Origin: Actinophytocola oryzae
Lineage (GTDB): Bacteria; Actinomycetota; Actinomycetes; Mycobacteriales; Pseudonocardiaceae
Direction: 5' to 3'
DNA length: 64,000 bases
Assembly (NCBI RefSeq): GCF_004364325.1
Contig: NZ_SOCP01000028.1
Coordinates: 1-64,000 of the forward strand
The notes beneath the pieces were generated by a model. The model had not been told where the DNA came from and did no database searches. It saw only the letters and a program-made list of their open reading frames with translations. Every line of letters starts with the position of its first letter. Within the stretch, counting starts at the first letter, position 1. Positions 1 through 8,606 of the stretch are shown piece after piece. Both the position numbers and the translations under genes were made by a program.

Positions 1-54
1 CTCAACGCGTTCGACCTCGCGTTCGACGGACGCCTGTCCACCGGCCGCAACTAA
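1..54 (+). CDS. 3' end of a gene entering from the left
   Basis: Frame 1 is open from the window edge to a TAA at 52-54 and encodes 17 residues ending in LSTGRN. The stop lies 17 bases from the stop of the next gene, which is convergent. Too little is visible to assign a function; it could also be chance open frame. Confidence 0.3.
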   Translation, partial: LNAFDLAFDGRLSTGRN

Positions 55-71
55 CCAAATTCAAAATCCAG

Positions 72-1880
72 TTACACCGAAAACTTGACAGCCCCGGTGT
101 CGACGAGTTCGGTGCCTTTGTCGTTGACCGTGTCCTTCAGCTCGTCGAACTTGCCTTCGAAGTCCGTTGCCGCTTCTCGGCCTAGTGTGCGTAGGTCGGC
201 CGGGACATTGTTTACCGTCGCTTTTAGTTCCTTGCGGCCGGCGGCTATGCGGTCCTTCGCGCGTTTCAGTTCCGCTTCTACCGTGTCGGCGATTTCGGAG
301 ATGATATGGTCCATCGACGCCAGGTACGTGTCCCGTGCCCGTTCGTAGACGCGGTTCGCCTCTTCCGGGAGGGGCAGCAGCAGGTCTTTCGCCCACAGGA
401 AGCCGCCGTTCCAGCCGCCGTAGCGGTCGGCCTTGTAGCGTCGCATGCCTTCTTCGTGGTCGTCGGTGAAGCGGTCCCTTGCTCGTTTCTCCTTCGTTGT
501 GAACTGGTCGTCTACCTTTTTGTCCAGGTCCTCCAGGATCTTTTCGACGTCGCACTTGATCTGGTCGAAGACCTTTTGCAGGAGATCCGTGACCTGTTTG
601 CGTTTGTCCTCGTCCTTGGACTTCGTGTCCGTTTTTCCTGTGCCGACCTTCTGGCCGGTTTCCACGCGGGTCGCCTGGATGCCGGCCATCGCGGTGATGC
701 CCTGGGCGGCGGCCGTCGCCTTCGTTTCCTTCAGTTCGCGGGACTCGTCGGCGCGTAGTTTCTTCGGGGCCTTCTTGGAATGGGACTCCAGGGTCTTCTT
801 TTCCTTGACCGCTTTGTCGAACTGGGGCTCGCGGGAGTTCTCGAGGCTCAGCTGCTGTTCGGTGACCTTCGCGTCGGCCATCTGCTGGTCGACCTGGGCC
901 GGGCCCTCCGACATGTCGGAGGCGGACGGCGGCAGCTGGTCCGGGGCGGCCTGGGTCGGGTTCGGGGTGCTCGGTTTCGGCGGGACCTTGTCGCCGGCCA
1001 TCGGGACGACCTGTTTGGCGTCCGGGGCCGGGTCGGGGGGTGCGGCGGTCGTCTCCGCGATGTTCTGTGCCGAGGCGTGCTTGCCGTCGCCGACCTTGCC
1101 CTGGACCTCCTGTTTGACCTCTTCGGCCTTGCCGGAGTCGCCGAAGTTGTCCGCGTCCTCCAGGTTCTTCGGGGCCCGGTCCGCGATCGCCTTCCTGACC
1201 GCGGCGACGAAGTCCTGCTTGTTGAACTCCTTCGGCTGGGCGGCGTCCATCTCCTCGGCGTGGGCCGCCTTGCCGCGGGCCTCCTGGTCGTCGGCCGGGG
1301 CCTCGGCGGCGTCTTGGGCGGCGCCTGCCTCCGCGGCCGCCGGTGGGTGGCTCGCGCCCACCGTCTTCTTCTTGGTGTTGACGTCGGTCTTGAGCGCCTG
1401 GAACTTCGGGTCCGCGCCCGGCGAGCGGGGGCCGGCGGCCTTCGCCTTCTGGTCCTTCTCCGCGCGTTCCGCCGGCGCCTTGTCGCCGGCCAGTTCCTTC
1501 TTGTCCGGGGCCTGCGCGGACGGGGACGTGGCCTGCTGCGCGGTGGGTTTCGCGGGTGGCGGTTTCTTCGGCGTGGGGGTGACAGGTGCGGGGCTGGCGG
1601 GGGCGGGAGGCGCTGTGGCCTGGGTCGCCACGGCCTGGTTGCCCACCAGGTTCTGGCCGGCCAGGAGCATCTGGCCCAGCCAGCTCGCCTGCTGCGGGGT
1701 GGTGTCCGGTGGCCGGCCGCCCAGTACGGCCGTCACCGCTGCGTTGCCCAGTTGGGCGCGGGCCGCCACCACATCGGCGGGCCCGCGTTCCAGCGCAGGG
1801 GTTTCGGGGGGCCGGTTCGCGACCGGCGTGTGTCGGCGCGGCAGCCGCGGCAGACGGGCCTTCACAGGTGGCAGGGGCAT
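72..1880 (-). CDS. Large Ala/Lys-rich protein resembling contractile-injection-system (eCIS) cargo, probably 3'-truncated
   Basis: This 602-residue protein has a Pro-rich N-terminus carrying LGNAAVTAVL at about residues 45-54 and a second GNQAVA near residue 80. The GNxAV motif is common in proteins encoded with extracellular contractile injection systems (the DUF4157 neighbourhood). A low-complexity Ala/Pro/Lys section follows, then a charged helical C-terminal half (residues about 350-600) that looks coiled-coil. Known relatives continue with more helical sequence. Here the reading ends abruptly in GAVKFSV, next to another gene end, so I infer a 3' truncation at a recombination junction. 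No sheath, tube or baseplate gene is visible in the window. It may be an orphan cargo gene or a relic. Confidence 0.6.
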   Translation of the reverse strand: MPLPPVKARLPRLPRRHTPVANRPPETPALERGPADVVAARAQLGNAAVTAVLGGRPPDTTPQQASWLGQMLLAGQNLVGNQAVATQATAPPAPASPAPVTPTPKKPPPAKPTAQQATSPSAQAPDKKELAGDKAPAERAEKDQKAKAAGPRSPGADPKFQALKTDVNTKKKTVGASHPPAAAEAGAAQDAAEAPADDQEARGKAAHAEEMDAAQPKEFNKQDFVAAVRKAIADRAPKNLEDADNFGDSGKAEEVKQEVQGKVGDGKHASAQNIAETTAAPPDPAPDAKQVVPMAGDKVPPKPSTPNPTQAAPDQLPPSASDMSEGPAQVDQQMADAKVTEQQLSLENSREPQFDKAVKEKKTLESHSKKAPKKLRADESRELKETKATAAAQGITAMAGIQATRVETGQKVGTGKTDTKSKDEDKRKQVTDLLQKVFDQIKCDVEKILEDLDKKVDDQFTTKEKRARDRFTDDHEEGMRRYKADRYGGWNGGFLWAKDLLLPLPEEANRVYERARDTYLASMDHIISEIADTVEAELKRAKDRIAAGRKELKATVNNVPADLRTLGREAATDFEGKFDELKDTVNDKGTELVDTGAVKFSV

Positions 1881-1968
1881 CCGGCGCCCTCACTGGTCGA
1901 CGTACCAGGAAGGAAGCAGGATGGCAGGGCACCCGTCGAGTGACCGCCCTCCGCGCGTCACCGCGGCG

Positions 1969-2510
1969 TCACCGTGTGGCGGCGTCCTCCAGGTTGAGGC
2001 AGTAGCAGCGTAGGCGCTGCGGATCACCAGCTGAGCCACGTTCCGCATACGCGTCCCGCCCGCGGTCACACCCTGTGCGCAGCCGAAGTGGGCGTGGCCG
2101 TGGATCGCGATGGCGATGTCGCACGCGTCGATGACCTCGTCCAGCTGGTAGCAGCCCAGGAACGGGTAGATCTCGGGTGGCTCGCCGCGGAAGGTCTCCG
2201 GGATGGGGGAGTAGTGGGTGAGCGCGATGCGCACGTCGGTGTCGAGGCTCTCCAGGGCGCTGCGGAGCTGGTCGGCGGGGTCGATGGTGTGCTCGACGAA
2301 CGCCTTCATCTCCGGTTCGCCGAAGTTGCACGCGCACTTGCCGCGAAACCGCCGCCGAAGCCCTTCACCCTCGCGATGCCGACGCGGTGGCCGTTGATGT
2401 CCAGGGCCACGGCCTCGCCCTCGAGGACGCGGATGCCGCTGTCCTCCAGGACCTTCGTTGCCGTGGTGGTTGTGATTGCCGAGCACGCGACGACCGGCAC
2501 CGGCATGAAG
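1969..2510 (-). pseudogene. Frameshifted metallophosphoesterase remnant
   Basis: Pieces of one calcineurin-type phosphoesterase are spread over several minus frames. In order they are VLGNHNHHGNE (the GNH metal motif), VLEDSGIRVLEGEAVALD and VKGFGGGFA in a second frame, FGEPEMKAF then ALTHYSPIPE and IAIHGHAHFG in the first frame again, and a tail ending YCLNLEDAATR in a third frame. The GNH, THYSP and GHAH motifs are those expected of the family. At least three frameshifts and the lack of the N-terminal DxH part show the gene is dead. It sits in a run of decayed genes. Confidence 0.7.
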
Positions 2511-2670
2511 GATGGAGCGGGCGGCCCGCCCCGCTACTATCCGGCACTGAAATCCATCCAGGTATCCCCGGGTTGGAACCTACAGTCGCCGCTGAATCGA
2601 TGGGATGGCGTTCCTACTGGGCAGATCCGCCATGGTTCGTGCGTACGTCGACGTGCTGCTGCGCTGCGGA

Positions 2671-2935
2671 TCAGTTGTCCCGAAGATGCCACCGAATTCC
2701 GGCTCGGTCGTTGAGGATGATCTTCGGTGCCGCGCGTTGCTCGTCGGTGAGCTTGCCGTCGACGGCGTCGAAGACGCTGGTAGTTGTCGATCTCGTCGAG
2801 GATCAGGCCGAGGTTGCCTTTCTGTTCCTCGGCGCCGACTTCGGCCAGGAACTTCGCCTGGGCGCCGCCGAGTCGTCCTAATGGTGACGTCAGGTATTGG
2901 AACTGCCTGAATGCGGACCCGTCTGGGCGGCGCGA
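2671..2935 (-). pseudogene. Unassigned gene remnant with frameshifts
   Basis: A minus-strand stretch reads AFRQFQYLTSPLGRLGG followed by KFLAEVGAEEQKGNLGLILD, and after a one-base slip continues in another frame as VFDAVDGKLTDEQRAAPKI to a TGA at 2671-2673. The two halves join into one sensible C-terminus, so this is a frameshifted coding remnant. I do not recognise the family. It lies between the phosphoesterase remnant and another decayed reading frame. Confidence 0.4.
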
Positions 2936-2989
2936 GGAGCGTGCGGACGTCGTCGTAGCGTCATTGGGCTTGAGTCTCGAGGCTTCGGG

Positions 2990-3440
2990 TCAGAGGGCTT
3001 CGAGTGGGTTTGTTTTGGTTTCTTCCTCCGTGATCGCCAAGGAACCTACGGGCACGTCGCCCTGGTCGTCGGCTCGCGCGACGAGCGTGGCGTTGCGGCC
3101 GATCGGTTCGTCGATCCCCACCTGGGCCACGGCCTGCTCCAGCGCGGGCCGCAAGACCGCCAGCCATTCGCCGCGGAAGTGGTTGAAACCGGCCTCGGCC
3201 GCGACGTCGCGCAGCGAGATTCCCCATAGCGGGTCGGACTCGTCGACGGCGTGTCTGGTGATCGGCTCGATGCGCGACGGAACACGGTTGAACGGCCTGC
3301 CCTCGGTCACGCGCCGGTTGATCGCCTGCAGCAGCACTCCCAGCCTGGACTGCGAGGTGCGGGCAGCCGGTTGACCCGCTCGCGCTCTGCCTTGACGCGG
3401 CGCATCAGCGACACCACGTGTGGGCCGAGCGTGTCGACGA
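2990..3440 (-). pseudogene. Unassigned gene remnant
   Basis: A 115-codon minus frame (2990-3337) reads like real protein, with INRRVTEGRPFNRVPSRIEP, then HAVDESDPLWGISLRDVAAE, and ends in NPLEAL. Upstream in another frame the sequence AALYVVDTLGPHVVSLMRRV appears to be its N-terminal continuation, which implies a frameshift near 3340. I do not recognise the family. Given the neighbours it is most likely a pseudogene. Confidence 0.35.
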
Positions 3441-3589
3441 CGTAGAGCGCCGCGGCCAGAATCGGCTGCATCCGGGGCGGCCTACTCGTGGCTGCGCCAG
3501 ACGGGTGTGGCGATGCGGCGGGCCGCCGCGCTCGGCACCGGGGTCGCCATCCCGACGCAGGACACCGCCTGGCTGCGCCAAGTTCTACT

Positions 3590-3752
3590 TCGACCCGCGT
3601 TGCCCTGATGTGCACGGTGGACCGCCGGGCCAGTGAGCGCGTGGTGCGCGTCAAGGGCGCACCCCGAGGAAGTGCTCGGCCGCACGAGCGGGATCACCGG
3701 TCCCGGCGGGTACGTGCCGCTCCATGACCTGCGGCTGACGGGGCGCGGGTGA
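3590..3752 (+). pseudogene. P-type cation ATPase fragment (nucleotide-binding domain)
   Basis: The plus strand encodes FDPR, then in the next frame VALMCTVDRRASERVVRVKG, then after another slip EEVLGRTSGITGPGGYVPL before a TGA at 3750-3752. The pattern FDPxxxxMxTVxR...VKGAPEEVLxR is the nucleotide-binding domain signature of P-type cation ATPases. Only about 50 residues remain and the frame changes twice, so this is a relic. The assignment rests on this motif alone. Confidence 0.45.
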
Positions 3753-4118
3753 CCGAGGTGACTGCCAGTGGTCCAGGTGTGTTGCCACCGCTGCCCGGCG
3801 GCGCCGAACGTGCGCAGGCGAGTTCAGGAACTCAGCCGGTCGGCCTGATGGCTGGCGCACTTGACCGGGCGTCAAGCGCGTTGGGTCGGCATCAGGGGCG
3901 TTTGTGTGGCAGCGGGACCGGCGCAGTGAAGGTATCCATCGGCGACACTGTGAACGGTCTTTCTGTGGCCGTGACGCCTTGTTGCTTTGGGAGAAGGAGA
4001 AAATAGGGAGAGTTGAATGTCCCGGTGGTGATGTATTCTGCAGTAGACCGACGTGAACAACCGTACTTTGTAGAGCGTGTTCTCGAATCTTGCAGGTCAG
4101 AGTCCTTTGTGGACTACA
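3753..4118. other. Stretch with no supportable gene
   Basis: I see no convincing coding sequence, repeat or RNA here. Its right end abuts the tRNA-Pro half at 4119, so part of it is probably the inner flank of the former integrated element. Confidence 0.4.
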
Positions 4119-4160
4119 CTGGGGGTCAAGGGGTCGCAGGTTCGAATCCTGTCAGCCCGA
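4119..4160 (+). tRNA. 3' half of tRNA-Pro(GGG), probable att core
   Basis: From 4119 the sequence follows a tRNA-Pro: anticodon loop CTGGGGG (anticodon GGG), 3' anticodon strand TCAAG, T-stem GCAGG with loop TTCGAAT and CCTGT, the 3' acceptor strand CAGCCCG and discriminator A at 4160. No matching 5' acceptor strand (CGGGCTG) or D-arm lies upstream, and the bases 5' of the loop do not pair with TCAAG. Identity therefore begins inside the anticodon loop. Integrating elements that use tRNA genes commonly carry exactly this segment as their attachment core. No CCA is encoded. It is not a functional tRNA. Confidence 0.75.
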
Positions 4161-4167
4161 CGGCATC

Positions 4168-4210
4168 GAGGGTTTCCGCAGGTCACGGCCTGCGGAAACC
4201 CTCTCTTTTT
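4168..4210 (+). terminator. Strong intrinsic terminator after the tRNA half
   Basis: Positions 4168-4182 pair perfectly over 15 bp with 4189-4203 around a six-base loop, followed by TCTTTTT at 4204-4210. This was probably the native terminator of the tRNA gene, carried along with the attachment core. Confidence 0.85.
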
Positions 4211-4277
4211 GATCTTGGTCTGGTCTTCGAAGTCGAGCATGCCGCTCAGCGACACCTTGACTCGGAGGCTTTCGACG

Positions 4278-4971
4278 ATGCCGCTTCTCGACCTGGACAA
4301 GATCACTCTCGGTCTGTCAAAGACCTGGTCCGGCTTCCTACGCGACTGGGACCGCTCCCTGCGCGCGGGGAACTACCCGGAGACCACCCGCTACAACTAC
4401 CTGCTCGCCCGCGGCCCAACTGGCCCGCTATCTCGGCGAGTTCTCACCCGACCCGGACGCTGACGCGGCGGCCGACGACCCGACCGAGGTCACCCGCGCG
4501 CATGTCGAGGCGTTCCAGGCGTGGATGATCGAGACCCGGTCGGCGTCGACGGCGTTGAACAAGCACAAAGGGCTGCAGCAGTTCTTCAAATGGCTGATGC
4601 TCGACGAGGAAGAAATCGACCGTTCCCCGATGGAGCGGGTGAAGCAGCCGAAGACGCCGAAGAAGCTGATTCCGATCATCCGGGACGATGACACGAAGAA
4701 GGTCATCAGTACCTGCAAGGGCAAGTCGTTCATGCAAGTGCGGGATGAGGCAATCATCCGGCTCTATTACAACACCGGCGCCCGCCTGTCCGAGGTCGGC
4801 AAGCTGAATCTCGATGACGTCGATCTCACGACGGATTCGGTGCACTATCACGGTAAGGGTACTCGGGACCGGCGTGTCCGATTTGGTCCGAAGACCGCGC
4901 GGGCAATCAGCCGCTATCTACGTGCCCGCGATAAACACAAAGGCGCTGGGTTGCCGGACCTGCACGAGTAG
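4278..4971 (+). pseudogene. Tyrosine site-specific integrase, frameshifted and truncated
   Basis: The gene starts at an ATG with GGAGG nine bases upstream (MPLLDLDKITLGLSKTWSGF). It keeps the core-binding domain but slips frame near 4410, where an extra C in a GCCCGCG run separates YLLA from AQLARYLGEF. The catalytic domain then begins (LYYNTGARLSEVGKLNLDDV, containing the first catalytic Arg) and stops after GAGLPDLHE. The HxxR and nucleophilic Tyr segments are missing, replaced by IS sequence. Its place directly beside a tRNA-Pro 3' half is the usual layout of an integrase next to its attachment site. The element can no longer move by itself. Confidence 0.85.
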
Positions 4972-4984
4972 GTGACGGTGGTAG

Positions 4985-5219
4985 TCACGCAGCCTGGCTG
5001 GCTGGCGTGGTCATGATTGCTTCGTGTTCGATGGAGGTCAAGCGGCCGAGGGCGGTTTGGCGTCTGCGGCGGTGGTAGGTGCGTTCGATCCAGGTCACGA
5101 TCGCGATCCGGAGTTCCTCGCGGCTGGGCCAGGTGCGCCGGTCGAGAACATGGTTCTGCAGCAACGCGGAGAAGCTCTCCATGGCGGCGTTGTCTCCCGC
5201 CGCGCCAACCCGGCCTGGA
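4985..5219 (-). pseudogene. C-terminal fragment of an IS3-type transposase (OrfB)
   Basis: The minus frame encodes GDNAAMESFSALLQNHVLDR, then REELRIAIVTWIERTYHRRR and RLTSIEHEAIMT, ending TPASQAA. This is the tail of an IS3-family integrase domain, including the catalytic Glu in AAMES. The N-terminal part is absent because another IS3-type element abuts it at about 5220. Its other end (near 4970) interrupts the tyrosine integrase. It is a relic of an earlier insertion. Confidence 0.75.
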
Positions 5220-5232
5220 AGGGTGAGGAGCT

Positions 5233-5553
5233 ATGGCACCACCGAGGAAGTACTCGTCTGAGCTGCGGGAACGTGCGGTTCGGATGGTCTTTGAGCTTCG
5301 TGAGCAGACTGGTGAGCGGACCGGGCCGATCGGTCGGGTCGCTGACCGGCTTGGGGTGCATCGGGAGGCGTTGCGGACGTGGGTGCGCCAGGCTGAGGTC
5401 GATGGCGGGAAACGGGTCGGCACGTCGACCAGCGATGTTGCGCGGATCGCTGAGCTGGAGCGGGAGAATCGTGAGTTGCGGCGGGCGAACGAGATTCTGA
5501 AGGCCGCGTCGGCGTTTTTCGCCCGGGAACTCGACCCGAAACCGCCGCGCTAG
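5233..5553 (+). CDS. IS3-family transposase OrfA
   Basis: This is a 106-residue HTH protein beginning MAPPRKYSSELRERAVRMV, with the helix-turn-helix around VADRLGVHREALRTWVRQAE and a leucine-zipper-like ELERENRELRRANEILKAAS at the end. The length and order are typical of OrfA, which binds the IS ends. A GAGGAG box precedes the ATG. OrfB follows in another frame. In this family a transframe OrfAB is normally made by a programmed slip near the junction. Confidence 0.88.
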   Translation: MAPPRKYSSELRERAVRMVFELREQTGERTGPIGRVADRLGVHREALRTWVRQAEVDGGKRVGTSTSDVARIAELERENRELRRANEILKAASAFFARELDPKPPR

Positions 5554-6439
5554 TCGAGTTCATCGACACCCATCGCGAACGGTTCGGTGTGGAGCCGATC
5601 TGTACGGTGTTGGAGGTGTCGCCGTCCACGTATTGGGCGGCCAAGAAGCGGGAGTCGAGGCCATCGGCTCGTGCGGTTCGGAATGAATGGTTGAAAGGAG
5701 AGATTCTGCGGGTGTGGCACGGGCCGGGGCGTGGTCTGTATGGGGCGCGGAAGGTGTGGGGACAGCTCAATCGGGAGGGCATCGTGGTATCGCGGTGCAC
5801 GGTGGAGCGGCTGATGCGCGAGCTGGGCATCTGCGGGGTGACCGCACCCCGTAAGCGGCCACGCACCACTATCCCGGGTGTGGACAGGCCTGCCGACCTG
5901 CTCGAACGCGACTTCACCGCGGCCGCACCGGACCAGCGGTGGGTCGCCGACATCACCTACGTCGCCACCGCGGCCGGCTGGGCGTACACCGCGTTCGTCC
6001 AGGACCTGTATTCCCGCCGGATCGTCGGCTGGCAGGTCGCTGACCACCTCGGCGCCGACCTCGCACTCGACGCCCTGGAAATGGCGATCTGGACACGCGC
6101 AGGCCACATTGACGGTCTTATCCATCATTCCGATAGGGGCAATATACGTCTATTCGCTACGGCGAACGACTCGACCAGATGGGTGCAGCCCGTTCGGTCG
6201 GAAGCAAAGGGGACTCGTATGACAATGCCGCCGCCGAGTCGCTCAACAGTCTCTACAAGAAAGAACTCATCGACTACCGAGGAGACTGGAAGAACACGAC
6301 AGACGTGGCATTAGCCACGATGGAATGGGTTGCCTGGTACAACACGGAACGGCTACATTCTTTCTGCGGGAACATTCCTCGGGCCGAGTACGAGGAGACG
6401 TTCCACCGCGATCCGGCCGACACCGCCGCAGCGGCGTAG
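5547..6439 (+). pseudogene. IS3-family transposase OrfB with internal frameshift
   Basis: The frame reads VEFIDTHRERFGVEPICTVL, a HTH_21-type region, then the integrase core with catalytic Asp in VADITYV and Asp in HHSDRG. Directly after HHSDRG, near 6138, the frame shifts. The expected QYTSIRYGERLDQMG resumes two frames over and runs through the catalytic Glu in AAAESLN to DPADTAAAA and a TAG. Comparison with the family spacing suggests four bases were lost between DRG and QYTS. The DDE triad is split across frames, so the enzyme is inactive. Confidence 0.82.
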
Positions 6440-6549
6440 AACCAACTGATCCGGCCTCCAACGTCGCCGGGGCGCTCCAGAAAGCCAAGGCGTTCGTGCC
6501 GGGGCGGGGCACACCCGCTCCCGGCGACGAACACTGCCAGGCTGCGCGG

Positions 6550-7050
6550 TCAGGCGCATTGGTTCCAGTTGAGCTTCTCGTTGTCCTCCCCCTGCGCGAA
6601 GATGGTGATCACACCTCGATCGTTGACTGTGGTGTCGCGGACGACCATCCTCCACGTAACGCCGTCTCGGTTCACGCGGCGGAAGACCCAGTCGCTGTCT
6701 TCCTTGACATAGCCACGCCAGTCGGTGGCCAGCAAGGTCACGCACGTTTTGAGGTTCTCGAAGTCCTGCTCCGTTGGCAGTTTCGCGTGCCCGGCCACGA
6801 TGTGCCGAAGCCCCCAGGAAACGCCCTCCCCCTCCTCCTGCCCGCAATTGAACCGCACCGTCTGCCTCGGTCCGCCAACCAGGTTGGGTCCGATGGTGAG
6901 CAGCCGTTTGGTGACTGCCTCTCCACTGCAGGGGTCGTAGTCGGCTACCGACGAGGGTGCGGCGGACGCGGAAGGTGCGGCGGACAGGGCGGCCGACGAC
7001 AACAACATCAGCACTGTCATCGCCACGCGGCGATGCATGGACCGGGCCAT
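6550..7050 (-). CDS. Secreted protein of unknown function
   Basis: The start ATG at 7050 has a GGAGG box four bases upstream, which I prefer to the GTG or ATG 36 bases earlier. The 166-residue product has a signal peptide (MARSMHRRVAMTVLMLLSSA, cleavage near ASA). The mature part has three cysteines and the segment WGLRHIVAGHAKLPTE, then an aromatic, charged C-terminus. The RHIxxGH pattern recalls small bacterial RNase-fold toxins, but that is only resemblance. It lies alone on the minus strand beside the IS element. No immunity gene is recognisable. Confidence 0.6.
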   Translation of the reverse strand: MARSMHRRVAMTVLMLLSSAALSAAPSASAAPSSVADYDPCSGEAVTKRLLTIGPNLVGGPRQTVRFNCGQEEGEGVSWGLRHIVAGHAKLPTEQDFENLKTCVTLLATDWRGYVKEDSDWVFRRVNRDGVTWRMVVRDTTVNDRGVITIFAQGEDNEKLNWNQCA

Positions 7051-7199
7051 TGGACCTCCACTCGGGTTGCCTTGTGTCACAAGCACAGCAGCAACCGCGT
7101 GGCGGGTACAGACCCTCGATCCGACGTCACCCGTCGGGGGCGTGATGACACCCGGTCAGGGAGGGCCGAGGGATGGTTCCAGTGTCGAAGTTGGGACGT

Positions 7200-7676
7200 T
7201 CAGGCGCTGTTCCCGCCTGGGATGACCGGAGGCTCGACTGGCTCAGGAGCCGGTTCGGGCGCGTTCTGGGTCGGTGGCCGCGGCGCGATCTCGCCAGGTG
7301 CCATACCAGGCGGGTTCGGCATCACTGTGGCGCCGTCGCTGTCGTACGGCACGCCGGGCGGCGGAACGTCTTCCGCTGATGTGGTTGGCTCGGTCACAGG
7401 ACCATCATCCGCCACCGCCCGTGCGTCCTGCTCGACCGGGACCGCCGGCGCGTCCGGTGTGGTGTCCGATGTAGCCGTCGGGCTGGCGCTGGTGCTCGTG
7501 GCCACTTCCTGGCCCGCTGGCCGAGGCGATGGCTGCTCGTCCGGCTGGCCACCGATCGCGATAGCCGCACCGACAACAACAACCGTGGCTCTCGGAATCA
7601 ATCTCGAGGACGTAACCCGGCGTTCGCGTACGAATGCGCACATCCGGGACGCCAGGCACGCTGTAACGGCACACAC
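7200..7676 (-). CDS. Hypothetical Pro-rich protein with one N-terminal hydrophobic segment
   Basis: The frame encodes 158 residues: a basic start (RERRVTSSRLIPR), a short hydrophobic stretch ATVVVVGAAIAIGG, then a long Pro/Ala/Glu-rich tail with no recognisable domain. The layout suggests a membrane-anchored or exported low-complexity tail. I do not recognise a family, and the start could be the internal ATG 33 bases downstream. It may be a decayed gene given its neighbours. Confidence 0.4.
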   Translation of the reverse strand: MCAVTACLASRMCAFVRERRVTSSRLIPRATVVVVGAAIAIGGQPDEQPSPRPAGQEVATSTSASPTATSDTTPDAPAVPVEQDARAVADDGPVTEPTTSAEDVPPPGVPYDSDGATVMPNPPGMAPGEIAPRPPTQNAPEPAPEPVEPPVIPGGNSA

Positions 7677-7844
7677 GGAGGTTGACCGCCGTCAGGCAGA
7701 ACAGGAAGCTGTGATCCAGCGAGCGCCGCGTCTACAAGAAGCTGACGTTTCGCCGCCTCAGCGGCGCCCACATGGACAGTGTTGTCGGTGCTCGCGCAGC
7801 TGGTGGTCAATGCAGCCCTGCTGGCCGGTGAGGGCTTCGGTGAG

Positions 7845-8606
7845 CTACGCGCCGTACTGGTGGTAGGCGGGGTCGCGGTGGTCGGCGATCAGCGCCGCGG
7901 CGGCGGTCGCGTCGTCGCGGCGGCCGGACTGGAACGCGGCGCCGGCCGCCATGAACGCCAGTTCCACCGCACTGTCGCCGTGCGCCTGTGTCGCGGCCCG
8001 GCGGAGGTAGCCGTGGGCGGTTTCCTGGTCGCCGGTGAACAGCTTGACGTGCGCGCGGACCGCGTCGGCCTGGTGGCTCCGGATGCCGCCGGTGTCGTGC
8101 AGGATCGCTCGTGCCAGTGCGGGACTGCCCGCTTTCCAGGCGAGCCGGGCGGCGAGGGCGGTGCGTCGCTGCCGGTCCCGGGCGGCGTCGCTGAGCCGCA
8201 CGGCGTGCTGGAGCGCGGTGATGGCCGCCGGGAGCCCCAGTGCCTGCTCGATGTCGCCGGCGGCGGCCTCCACCGCGTCGGCCAGCGCGACGTCCGGCCC
8301 GAGGGTCGCCTGCGCCTGGTGGTATCAGTAGTGCGGGTGCTCGCCGCGCGTGGCGAGTTCCGCGGCGAACGCGGCGTGGACGCGACGTCGCTGCGCGGGT
8401 GCGGCGAGCAGGCGGAGCGAGGGGACGAGGGGGTGCCGTAACCGCGGGCCTGTCGGCTCCGGCGCCACGATGCGGTCCGCGCGCGCCGCCGCCAGGAGCG
8501 TGCTCTTGCCCGAGCCGCGCTCACCGCGGATCACCATGGCACGCCCGTGGGACCGCGTCACGTCCGCGACCAGCGTGCTGAGCAGGCGTTCGTTGTTCGT
8601 CGACAA
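7845..8606 (-). pseudogene. LuxR-family ATPase (LAL-type) regulator with internal deletion and nonsense codon
   Basis: A TTG start at 8606 follows AGGAGG with five-base spacing. The product starts STNNERLLSTLVADVTRSHG and has a P-loop GERGSGKSTLL near residue 35. It then jumps directly to the post-ATPase segment LRHPLVPSLRLLAAPAQRRR, so the Walker B and sensor parts are missing. A TGA at about 8326-8328 replaces the Trp expected in HPHYWYHQA. The frame continues as a TPR-like repeat region (ALQHAVRLSDAARDRQRR) to 7845. The C-terminal LuxR HTH is absent. A normal family member has about 900 residues. Confidence 0.7.

Larger units (their letters stand above)
5220..6470 (+). mobile_element. IS3-family insertion sequence, inactive
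   Basis: The element contains orfA (5233-5553) and a frameshifted orfB ending at 6439. It inserted into or beside an older IS3-type transposase fragment. I could not resolve its terminal inverted repeats confidently, so the ends are approximate. Confidence 0.7.

Noticed and set aside
61..1932. A 623-codon minus-strand frame overlapping the eCIS-like gene
   Set aside because: It is a Gly/Arg-rich shadow in another frame; the 602-residue frame has recognisable GNxAV motifs and balanced composition.
4100..4160. A complete functional tRNA
   Set aside because: No 5' acceptor strand or D-arm pairs with the 3' half; only the segment from the anticodon loop onward is present.
4097..4306. Minus-strand open frame containing RADRIRTCDPLTPS
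   Set aside because: This peptide is the familiar antisense translation of a tRNA T-arm and anticodon region, not a protein gene.
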